DNA of 64,000 nucleotides from Herbidospora galbida. GTDB taxonomy: Bacteria > Actinomycetota > Actinomycetes > Streptosporangiales > Streptosporangiaceae. The stretch spans positions 1 to 64,000 of the forward strand of contig NZ_SZQA01000009.1 in assembly GCF_005233835.1 (NCBI RefSeq), given 5' to 3'. Under the pieces are notes generated by a model that saw only the letters and a program-made list of their open reading frames with translations, made no database searches and had not been told where the DNA came from. This document shows positions 53,212 to 61,111 of this stretch, one piece after another. Each line of letters starts with the position of its first letter. Position 1 is the first letter of the stretch. The translations under genes and the position numbers were made by a program.

Positions 53212-53855
53212 GAGGGCACCACGTCCCGCAGATGGGCGGGGACACGGTCGCCGAAGATCGCCCGGTACGCCGACACGTGCTGCTCGCGCGAGGTGAGGAA
53301 CGGCAGGTCGGTGCTGACCATGTGCCGCACGACCAGCATCGGGACCGGCGCCTCCAGCGGGCGCAGCAGCGGGTTCCACAGCCCGCCCTTGTCCGGCGGG
53401 CCGTCGTGGAACTCGCCGACCATGACCCCGGCGGGCACGTGCCGGTCCTTGAGGACCTCCTGGGCGGCGTCGATCAGGTCGAGCCGCCGGCCCGCGTCGG
53501 GGAACAGCACCAGCACCGCCGTGTGCATCGAGTCGGCGATCGACCGGGGGGCGAGCTCGCCGAACCACTGCCGGTACGGCTCCACGGCGGCGACCACCTC
53601 CTCGACGGTCTCCGGCCGTCCAGGGCGGATGGCGAGCAGGAACCGCCCCCGGTCGATGGAGCCCTGGGCGTACGGGCAGACCGGGCCGCGGCGGCCCAGT
53701 TCCGGGTGGGGGCGGCACAGGTACTCGCGCGCCCACGTGGTCACGGTGCGGAGCTGGCGGATGTACATGGCGCCCAGCGGGTGCAGCGGGCGGCCGCTCT
53801 CGACGTCCTTGACGTCGAAGAGGCGTAAGGTCGGCTCGTCGGGGTGGGTGATCAC
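53208..53855 (-). CDS. DUF6875-like protein within the NRPS operon
   Basis: From GTG 53855 the product is 215 residues. It contains REYLCRPHPELGRRGPVCPY near residues 40-59 and MVGEFHDGPPDKGGLWNPL near 150. I recognise this pattern, with lower certainty, as the DUF6875 family seen in natural-product clusters. It has two conserved cysteines and no signal peptide. Four-base overlaps on both sides tie it to the monooxygenase and the terminal NRPS. No biochemical role is known to me. Confidence 0.68.
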   Translation of the reverse strand: MITHPDEPTLRLFDVKDVESGRPLHPLGAMYIRQLRTVTTWAREYLCRPHPELGRRGPVCPYAQGSIDRGRFLLAIRPGRPETVEEVVAAVEPYRQWFGELAPRSIADSMHTAVLVLFPDAGRRLDLIDAAQEVLKDRHVPAGVMVGEFHDGPPDKGGLWNPLLRPLEAPVPMLVVRHMVSTDLPFLTSREQHVSAYRAIFGDRVPAHLRDVVPS

Positions 53856-55138
53856 TTCGGGTGCCTCCTGTCGCGGCGCCAGAGGAGGGCGGCCGCCAGC
53901 CCCACGGCCGCCGTCATCCCTCCCGCGCGGACGATCCGGTCCTGCTTTCGCGCACGCCGCAGCGCTTCGCCGTACGGCATGGTGGTGTGGCTGACCATCG
54001 TGTAGAGCGGTCGCCACATGTCGGGCAGCAGCCGGCTGAGCACGGTGTCCACCTGCTTGCGGGCCAGGTGGAGCGGGGAGCGCAGCCGGTCGCGGAGTTC
54101 CAGGAAGTTGTCGGCCGACAGGTCGGCCAGCACGTCGGTGTGCGGTTTCCTGCGCCGCTGGTACGCGGCGAACGCCGCGCCGAGATCGTCGGGGCGGGCC
54201 TCCACGCACTCGGCGAGGACGACGCAGTCCTCGAACGCCGAGTTCATGCCCTGGCCGTAGAAGGGGTAGACGGCGTGGCAGGCGTCGCCGATCAGCACCG
54301 CCCGGCCGTCCTCGTGCCACTTCGAGGTCCGCACCGTCACCAGGTGGCCGACCGGGTTGCGGGCCAGCTGCCCCGCCAGGTCGGGCAGGTCGGCGGCCGG
54401 GAGCACGCTCTTCACGAACGCGGCCAGGTCGGGCCGGGCGAGATCGTGGTGGTCCATGAACAACGTGCAGGTCAGCGACCCGTCGACGTTGGGGTGGGCG
54501 ACCATCAGGCCCTGGTCGCCGGGCCACACGTGCAGCGCCTCCAGCCGTTCGGTGTACGGCAGGTGCAGCTCCTTGTAGCCCCACGGCAGGAACTCCTGCC
54601 GGAAGTCGGCCGGCCGGCCGCGCAGGAGTTCGGCACGCACCGCGGAGAACGCTCCATCGGCGCCGACGATCACGTCGGGGGTGACGGTCTCGCCGCCCGC
54701 CCGGAACGACGGGGCGTCGCGGTCGATCGCGGTCACCGGGGTGCCGAAGAAGAACCGCACCCCCTGGAGCTTCTCCGCGTGCTCGACCAGGGTCCGGCTG
54801 AGGGCGTCGCGCCGGATCGAGTGGAGGATCTCGCCGGGGTCGCGCCCGTACGGGTGGAAGAACGGGCGGCCCTCCCTAGGGTGGACGTACCGGCCGCGCA
54901 TCGGGACGGTGTGGGTGCGCACCGCGTCCCACAGCCCGGCCTTGCGGAGGGCGCCGATCCCCCGGGCCGACAGGCCCAGGTTGATCGAACGGCCCTCGTC
55001 GGGGGGCGCGACCCGGGGGTCGGCCCGGCGTTCGTAGACGTCGACGCGGTGGCCCTGCCCGGCCAGGTACACGGCCAGCAGGGAACCCGCCAGCCCCGCA
55101 CCGACCACCGCGAAATGGATGCTCAGGTCGTCGCGCAT
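53852..55138 (-). CDS. Kynurenine 3-monooxygenase-like FAD enzyme
   Basis: The 428-residue protein has VVGAGLAGSLLAVYLAGQG at the start and EGRSINLGLSARGIGALR near 48-65. It also has GDACHAVYPFYGQGMNSAFED near 285-305 and NFLELRDR near 345. These are the hallmark blocks of kynurenine 3-monooxygenase, which makes 3-hydroxykynurenine from kynurenine with NADPH and O2. The C-terminus has a short hydrophobic segment MTAAVGLAAALLW before a basic tail. Within an NRPS operon it likely supplies a hydroxylated building block. Kynurenine-forming and kynureninase genes are not in view. Confidence 0.9.
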   Translation of the reverse strand: MRDDLSIHFAVVGAGLAGSLLAVYLAGQGHRVDVYERRADPRVAPPDEGRSINLGLSARGIGALRKAGLWDAVRTHTVPMRGRYVHPREGRPFFHPYGRDPGEILHSIRRDALSRTLVEHAEKLQGVRFFFGTPVTAIDRDAPSFRAGGETVTPDVIVGADGAFSAVRAELLRGRPADFRQEFLPWGYKELHLPYTERLEALHVWPGDQGLMVAHPNVDGSLTCTLFMDHHDLARPDLAAFVKSVLPAADLPDLAGQLARNPVGHLVTVRTSKWHEDGRAVLIGDACHAVYPFYGQGMNSAFEDCVVLAECVEARPDDLGAAFAAYQRRRKPHTDVLADLSADNFLELRDRLRSPLHLARKQVDTVLSRLLPDMWRPLYTMVSHTTMPYGEALRRARKQDRIVRAGGMTAAVGLAAALLWRRDRRHPK

Positions 55139-58032
55139 CAGCGCTCGGCCTCCTCCAGGATCTCGTCGACCGCGGCCGCGAACTCGGCGACCGTACGGCT
55201 GGCGAACAGGGTGCGCACCGGGACGACCAGGTCGACGGCCCGGCGGATGCGCGCCACCACGCGGGTGGCGAGCAGCGAATGCCCCCCGAGGGCGAAGAAG
55301 TCGTCGGTGGCCCCCACGCGCGGGGCCCCGAGCACTTCGCCGAATATCTGTGCGACCAGCTCCTCGGCGTCGGTCCGGGGGGCGACGTACGCCTCTCCGG
55401 CCGTGCCGGGGGCGGGCAGCGCCGTCCGGTCGAGCTTGCCGTTCCGGGTCAGCGGCAGCTCGGGCAGCGGCACGATGTGGCCCGGCACGAGGTGCTCGGG
55501 CAGGGTGCGCCGCAGGTGGGCGCGGAGACCGTCACGGTCGGGGTCGCCCGTCACGTAGGCGACCAGGGAGCCGTCGAGCGCGATCACGGCGGCGCTCCGG
55601 ACCGAGGGGAAGGCGGTCAGCGCGGCCTCGACCTCGGCGGGCTCTATGCGTACACCCCTGATCTTGACCTGGTCGTCGAGGCGGCCCAGGAACTCCAGGT
55701 CCCCGTCGGCCCGGACGCGGGCGCGGTCGCCGGTGAGGTAGAGGCGGCCGTTCGGGGCGGGGACGAACCGTTCGGCGGTCAGGCGCGGCCGGTTCAGGTA
55801 GCCCCACGCGACGCCCGCGCCGCCGATGGCCAGCTCGCCGGGAACGCCCGGCGGCACTTCACGTCCGGAGGGGTCGAGGACGGCGACCGTGGTGCCCGCG
55901 ACCGGGCGGCCGATCGACGGCCTGCCCGCGCCGAGGTCGGCGGCCGTGGCGATCACGGTGGCCTCGGTGGGGCCGTAGGTGTTGACCAGGCGGATGCGAT
56001 CGCCGAATCGGCTGCGCCAGCGCTTGACCGCCGAGGCGGCGACGGGGTCGCCGCCGAGGATGACGAGCCGAAGATTCGGCGGCCAGGCGATCTCGTCGAT
56101 CTCCTCGACGAGGGCATGCCAAAAGGAGGTCGGCAAATCGAGCACGGTTACTCGAGCCCCTTCGGAAGTGGTCAGGAAATCCGGCAGGGTGCGCCCGCCA
56201 TTGGGCAGCATCACGACCGTAGCCCCCGCTTCCAAGGATGGGAAGATCTCTTCCACGTGGGCGTCGAATCCCAGTTCAGAAAACTGCGCCACGCGGTCGC
56301 CGGGCTGCAGGTCATAGGCCGTGCGCATCCAGGAAACGCGTTCCGATACGCTTTGGCGATCGATCACGACACCTTTTGGCAGACCGGTTGACCCCGACGT
56401 GTAAAGCACATACGCCGGTAAGGAATTGTCGGAGATTTCTGTCAGAAAAGGCCCGCTCAAATCCCCGGGCCGCACCGCCGCAATTCCCGGTACGAAGCCC
56501 GCGCCACCCACCAGAATGCGCGCGCCGCCGTCACTGAGCAAGGTCGAGACGCGGGCGGCGGGAAGGCCCGGGTCGACCGGCAGATAGGCGGCTCCGGCCC
56601 GCCAGACGGCCAGCAGGACCGGCACGAGATCGAGGTTCCGCCGCAGGCTCACCCCCACGACGTCGCCGGGCCGCACCCCCCGCGCGACCAGCCCGGACGC
56701 CATCCGCGCGACGCGTTCGCCCAGCTCCCCGTAGGTGAGCTCGACGCCGTCGCAGGCGACCGCCGGGGAGGCGGGGTCGATCTCCGGTGGAGGCGTCTCG
56801 ACGTGTGACCCGACCGGCCGCGTGTCGAGGGCGCAGAACAGGTCGAGATCGCCGCAGCTCCGATGGGGGTGCGCCGCGACGTCGTCCAGGAGAACCCGGA
56901 ACCGCGCCGCGAACCGCTCCGCCGTCGCCCGGTCGAAGCGGCCCTTGTCGTAGGTGAGGACGAGCCCGGTCTCGGTGGGGCCCTGGTAGACGTCCAGGGA
57001 CAGGTCGCACTTGGCCGAGGCCAGCCCCGAGTCGTAGATCTCGACGTCGAGGTCGCCGAGGCGGGGGCGTTCGGTGGTGGTCCGGGTGTACTGGAACATC
57101 GCCTGGAACCGCACCCCGCCGGGCACCCCGTCCGGCACCGGGCCGTGGTCGAACGAGCGCACCACGGCCCCCCGCGCCCGGCGCAGCGCCTCGGTGAACG
57201 GCGGGTCGTCGCCCAGGTCGGTGCGGAGCATCGCCAGACCGGTGAAGTAGCCGACCAGGGGTTCGGTGTCGACGCGGTCGCGGCCGAGCACCGGAACGGC
57301 GACGCAGACGTCGTGCTGGGCGGCGTGCCGGGCCAGGAACACCTGGAAGGCGGCCAGCAGCACCATGAACAGGGTGCCGCGCTCCCTCCTGGCCAGGGCC
57401 TCCAGCCCGCCGACCAGCTCCGGTGGCAGGGCGGCGAAGATCTGGCCGCCCTGCCCGGTCGCCCGGGGCCGGTCGCCGGGCAGGTCGAGGACCGGCAGGC
57501 AGCGCAGCTCCTCGGCCCAGTAGCCGGGGTGCGAGCGGTCGCCGCGCGCGACGTGGTCGGCGAAGGTGATCGGCAGCGGCGGGAGCGCGCCGCCCCGGTA
57601 GAGGACGTCGAGCTCGCGCAGCAGCACGTCGACCGACCAGCCGTCGGCGGCGATGTGGTGGACGACGAGGCAGAGCACGTGGTCGTCGGGGCCGACCTCG
57701 ATCAGGGTGAACCGGGCGACCGGGCCGGCGGCCAGGTCGAACGGCCGGTTGGCGCGTTCGGCCACGGCCGCCAGGGGGTCGCCGGTCTCGATCCTCTCCA
57801 GGGCCGGCCCGGCCGGGGTGACCAGCCGGACCGGGTTCCCGTCGTCGTCTTCGGCGTACCTGCCGCGCAGCACGTCGTGCCGCAGGGTGATCGCGGTGAG
57901 CGCGGCCTCCAGCGCCGCCTCGTCGAGGCGGCCCCTGATCCGCAGGGCCACCGGCATGTTGTACGACGCGTCGGCCGGGTCGAGGCGCTGCAGGAACCAG
58001 AGCCGCCGCTGCCCGGCCGACAGCGCACTCAC
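55138..58032 (-). CDS. NRPS, condensation-adenylation-thiolation module
   Basis: The 964-residue protein has a C domain (1-410, HHIAADGWS), an A domain (about 425-850: [45 protein letters not shown]) and a T domain ([12 protein letters not shown]). Residues read by eye for the pocket are D-A-E-D-I-G-T-V-I-K. The Glu and Asp suggest a basic side chain such as lysine or ornithine; this is tentative. The stretch around 56090-56500, which covers the pocket, uses unlike codons, including a TTA leucine codon. GTG 58032 overlaps the upstream NRPS stop. Confidence 0.93.
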   Translation of the reverse strand: MSALSAGQRRLWFLQRLDPADASYNMPVALRIRGRLDEAALEAALTAITLRHDVLRGRYAEDDDGNPVRLVTPAGPALERIETGDPLAAVAERANRPFDLAAGPVARFTLIEVGPDDHVLCLVVHHIAADGWSVDVLLRELDVLYRGGALPPLPITFADHVARGDRSHPGYWAEELRCLPVLDLPGDRPRATGQGGQIFAALPPELVGGLEALARRERGTLFMVLLAAFQVFLARHAAQHDVCVAVPVLGRDRVDTEPLVGYFTGLAMLRTDLGDDPPFTEALRRARGAVVRSFDHGPVPDGVPGGVRFQAMFQYTRTTTERPRLGDLDVEIYDSGLASAKCDLSLDVYQGPTETGLVLTYDKGRFDRATAERFAARFRVLLDDVAAHPHRSCGDLDLFCALDTRPVGSHVETPPPEIDPASPAVACDGVELTYGELGERVARMASGLVARGVRPGDVVGVSLRRNLDLVPVLLAVWRAGAAYLPVDPGLPAARVSTLLSDGGARILVGGAGFVPGIAAVRPGDLSGPFLTEISDNSLPAYVLYTSGSTGLPKGVVIDRQSVSERVSWMRTAYDLQPGDRVAQFSELGFDAHVEEIFPSLEAGATVVMLPNGGRTLPDFLTTSEGARVTVLDLPTSFWHALVEEIDEIAWPPNLRLVILGGDPVAASAVKRWRSRFGDRIRLVNTYGPTEATVIATAADLGAGRPSIGRPVAGTTVAVLDPSGREVPPGVPGELAIGGAGVAWGYLNRPRLTAERFVPAPNGRLYLTGDRARVRADGDLEFLGRLDDQVKIRGVRIEPAEVEAALTAFPSVRSAAVIALDGSLVAYVTGDPDRDGLRAHLRRTLPEHLVPGHIVPLPELPLTRNGKLDRTALPAPGTAGEAYVAPRTDAEELVAQIFGEVLGAPRVGATDDFFALGGHSLLATRVVARIRRAVDLVVPVRTLFASRTVAEFAAAVDEILEEAER

Positions 58033-61031
58033 GAACCGGCCCGGCGATCGGCCACGTCGGCGGCGATCCCGGCCACGGTCGGCACGTCGAAGAACACGTA
58101 GAACGGGACGTCGACGCCGAGCCGGTCGTGGATGCGGGCGGCGATCCGCGCGATGGTCAGCGAGTGGCCGCCGAGCTCGAACAGGCTCTCGTCGTCGCCG
58201 ATGTGGTCGAGCCCGAGGACCTCCTCCCAGATCTCCCGGACGACCTCGGCCGTCTCATCGGACGCGGTCCCTGTTTCGTCGCCGAGAGACAGGTCGGGCG
58301 CGGGCAGCGCCGCCCGGTCGAGCTTGCCGTTCGGGGTCAGCGGCATCCGGTCCAGCGCCACGAACGCGCTGGGCACCATGTAGGCGGGCAGCACCCGCGC
58401 CGCCTCCCGCCGCAGGTCGCCGGCGGCGCCGACCGTGTAGGCGACGAGCTCCTCGTCGTGTACGGCCACCGCCGCCTCCCGGGCGTGACCGAGCAGCACC
58501 GCCTCGATCTCGCCCAGCTCGATGCGGTGCCCCCGGACCTTGACCTGGTCGTCGGTCCGCCCGAGGAACTCCAGCCCGCCGTCCCTGACGCGGACCCGGT
58601 CGCCGGTCCGGTACATCCGCGCCCCTTCGGCGCCGAACGGGCACGGCAGGAACCGCTCGGCCGTCAGCGCCGGCCTGCCCAGGTAGCCCCGGGCCAGCCC
58701 GGCCCCGGTGATGTACAGCTCCCCCGGCACCCCGGTCGGCACCGGCCGCAGGTCGTCGTCGAGCACCAGCAGCCCGGTCGCGGCCAGCGGCCCCCCGATC
58801 GAGATCCGGTCCGGGTCGGGCGGCACCTCCGCGACGGCCGACCAGATCGTCGTCTCGGTCGGCCCGTAGACATTGAGCAGCCGCGCCACCCTCGGACGCA
58901 ACCGCGTGGCCAGCGGCAACGGCAGCGCCTCCCCGCCGACCAGCGCGGTGACGGGCGCCTCGAACCCGGCGTCGGCCAGCAGCCGCCAGGTCGAGGGCGT
59001 GGCCTGGACGTGGGTGACCCCGTGGGCCGACACGAGCGCCCGGAGCGCCTCGCCGTCGGCGGCCTGCGCCTCGGTCGCCACCACGACCCGGCCACCGGTG
59101 ATCAGCGGCAGCCACAGTTCCAGGCCGGAGATGTCGAACGACAACGACGTGACCGCCAGCCACGTGGCCGAGGGGCCCGACCTGGTCTCGTCGCGCATGG
59201 ACAGCAGCAGGTTGGTCAGCGCGGCATGCCCGACCTCGACCCCCTTGGGACGGCCGGTGGACCCGGACGTGTAGATCACGTAGGCCCGGTCACCGAGGAC
59301 GCCGCCGTGACCGGCCGACCGGTCCGAGCCGTCGATGGCGGGCGCGGGCAGGTCGAGGGGGACTCTGACCGGACCGGACAGGTCGCTGCCCGCGTCGGCC
59401 AGCAGCGCCGTCGCGCCGCTGTCGGCGAGGACGTAGTCGAGGCGTTCGGCCGGATAGGCCGGGTCGAGCGGCAGGTAGGACGCGCCCGCCCGCCAGATGC
59501 CCAGCACGCCCGTGACCAGCCGCTCCGACCGGGAGGCCGAGATGGCCACCAGGTCGCCGGGGCGTACCCCCGCCCGCCTGAGGCGGTCGGCCACCGCGTC
59601 GGACCGCTCGATCAGCTCGCGGTAGGTGAGCCGGTTCTCGCCGACGACCGCGACGGCGTCCGGGGTCCGGGTGGCCTGGGCCGCCACCAGGTCGGGCACC
59701 GCCGACGCGCCCGGGTAGGCCCGGGTGGACCACAGGCCCGCCGGCTCTTCGGCCACGGGCAGCGCGGCGAGCGGTGCGGCCGGGTCGTCGGTGACGTGCC
59801 GCAGCACGTCGAGCAGGTGGGCGGCGACGCGCTCGGCGTCCTGGCGGGGCATCGACGCGGGCGGGAACTGGAGCATCACGCCGAGCCCGTCGGGGCCGTC
59901 GACCAGGTGGAACCGCAGGGCGTTGCGGGCGACGTGGTTGAACGCCACCCACGTCACCTCGGTCCGCAGGCCCGGGAACTCCGGGGGCGCGATCCGCCGC
60001 CGGTAGGTGAGGGAGACGGGGGCCAGCGCGATGCCGGGCCGCGTGCCGGGGGCGGCCCGGCCGAGGGGGACCTCGCGGACCCGGTAGAGCTCGCGCAGCC
60101 CGGCCCTGACCTGCCGGGCGTAATCGGTGAAGGTCAGGTCGGCCCGGGGGTCCGAGGTGAACGGCAGTTCGTTGACGTGGACGCCGATGCGCTCGCCCGC
60201 CCCTGCCTGGCGGGTGCCGAGGTCGAGGGCGGTGACGGGGTGGGCGTTGCCGTACCGGAACAGCATCGCGTGCACCGAGGCCACGACCAGCTCGAACCGG
60301 GTCACCCCGAGCTGGGCGGCGGCCTTCTCCAGGATCGGCTCGGTCAGGAAGAACTCGACCGACTCCCCCGGCTGGACCGCGTCGTCGGGCCGGTCGAGGC
60401 CCGGCAGCACGACGTCGGGGAACTCGGTCGGCCGCCCCGACCAGTAGGCCCGCGCGGCCGTCAGCCCCTCGGCGACCCGGCGGGCCTCGGCGGCGACGTC
60501 GAACGGCTCCGGCGCGGTCACCGGGACGGCCTGCCCGTAGAGCCGGGCCAGGTCGGCGACGAAGACGTCGGTCGAATGGCCGTCGAAGACCAGGTGGTGG
60601 GCCACGACCAGCAGCTCGTGCTCGGCCGGGCCGAGCCGGAACAGCGTGATCCGGGTCAGCGGCCCGGCGGCCAGGTCGAAGGGCCGCAGGATCGCCTCCC
60701 GCCGCGCGCCGGCCAATCGGTCGGGATCGGTCTCGATGATCTCGAAGGGCACCGGTGGCCCTTCGACCTGGTAGGGAGCGCCGGCCTCCTCGCGGACCGC
60801 CGCTCGCAAGGCGGGATGCAGGGTGACCACGCCCGCGCAGGCGTGGCGCAGCGCGTCCACATCGAGGTCACCGGAGAACCGGATCGCGAAAGGCATGTGG
60901 TGGACGGCCCCCGCGCCGCCGAGACGTTCGTTGAACCAGATGCCGCTCTGCGGCACCGAAAGTGGTACTCGTGACATTGCCTGCCCCAACGCTTCGCTTA
61001 TTTCGTGAGTATGACCAGAAATTGCATTCAC
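58029..61031 (-). CDS. NRPS, condensation-adenylation-thiolation module, predicted glycine
   Basis: The 1000-residue protein has a C domain (about 20-440, HHLVFDGHS), an A domain (about 460-890: IYTSGSTGRPKG, VYGPTETTIW, YRTGDRV, GRTDDQVKVRG) and a T domain (LFELGGHSLTIA). The pocket residues read D-I-L-Q-L-G-V-I-W-K, one change from the known glycine code DILQLGLIWK, so glycine is predicted. The start may be ATG 61031 or ATG 60977; the first 18 codons are AT-rich. It is the first gene of the eight-gene minus-strand operon. Confidence 0.93.
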   Translation of the reverse strand: MNAISGHTHEISEALGQAMSRVPLSVPQSGIWFNERLGGAGAVHHMPFAIRFSGDLDVDALRHACAGVVTLHPALRAAVREEAGAPYQVEGPPVPFEIIETDPDRLAGARREAILRPFDLAAGPLTRITLFRLGPAEHELLVVAHHLVFDGHSTDVFVADLARLYGQAVPVTAPEPFDVAAEARRVAEGLTAARAYWSGRPTEFPDVVLPGLDRPDDAVQPGESVEFFLTEPILEKAAAQLGVTRFELVVASVHAMLFRYGNAHPVTALDLGTRQAGAGERIGVHVNELPFTSDPRADLTFTDYARQVRAGLRELYRVREVPLGRAAPGTRPGIALAPVSLTYRRRIAPPEFPGLRTEVTWVAFNHVARNALRFHLVDGPDGLGVMLQFPPASMPRQDAERVAAHLLDVLRHVTDDPAAPLAALPVAEEPAGLWSTRAYPGASAVPDLVAAQATRTPDAVAVVGENRLTYRELIERSDAVADRLRRAGVRPGDLVAISASRSERLVTGVLGIWRAGASYLPLDPAYPAERLDYVLADSGATALLADAGSDLSGPVRVPLDLPAPAIDGSDRSAGHGGVLGDRAYVIYTSGSTGRPKGVEVGHAALTNLLLSMRDETRSGPSATWLAVTSLSFDISGLELWLPLITGGRVVVATEAQAADGEALRALVSAHGVTHVQATPSTWRLLADAGFEAPVTALVGGEALPLPLATRLRPRVARLLNVYGPTETTIWSAVAEVPPDPDRISIGGPLAATGLLVLDDDLRPVPTGVPGELYITGAGLARGYLGRPALTAERFLPCPFGAEGARMYRTGDRVRVRDGGLEFLGRTDDQVKVRGHRIELGEIEAVLLGHAREAAVAVHDEELVAYTVGAAGDLRREAARVLPAYMVPSAFVALDRMPLTPNGKLDRAALPAPDLSLGDETGTASDETAEVVREIWEEVLGLDHIGDDESLFELGGHSLTIARIAARIHDRLGVDVPFYVFFDVPTVAGIAADVADRRAGS

Positions 61032-61111
61032 TTGCTAGATACTTGTGAGGATTCGTCTGGTCTGATTTACTCCCCTTCCGACCGTCTGCTGTACGCGGAA
61101 GAGGTGGGCCC
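61032..61111. promoter_or_regulatory. Divergent promoter region of the NRPS cluster
   Basis: These 80 bases separate the two NRPS transcription units and are visibly AT-richer than their surroundings. I see no convincing -35/-10 pair or strong palindrome. Promoters for both directions must lie here or inside the 5' ends. No regulatory gene is seen beside it. Confidence 0.6.

Noticed and set aside
49354-53994. A 1546-codon open frame on the plus strand opposite the C-A-T-R NRPS gene
   Set aside because: High-GC genes leave long antisense frames open. Its product is low-complexity Arg/Gly/Val/Asp-rich with no domain, whereas the minus strand carries every NRPS core motif.
58128-60974. A 948-codon plus-strand frame opposite the first NRPS module
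   Set aside because: Same antisense artefact: repetitive charged composition and no recognisable motif, against complete C, A and T domains on the other strand.
61032-61111. A defined promoter pair in the NRPS divergent region
   Set aside because: Several TTG- and TA-containing hexamers exist but none at proper spacing, so only the region is reported.
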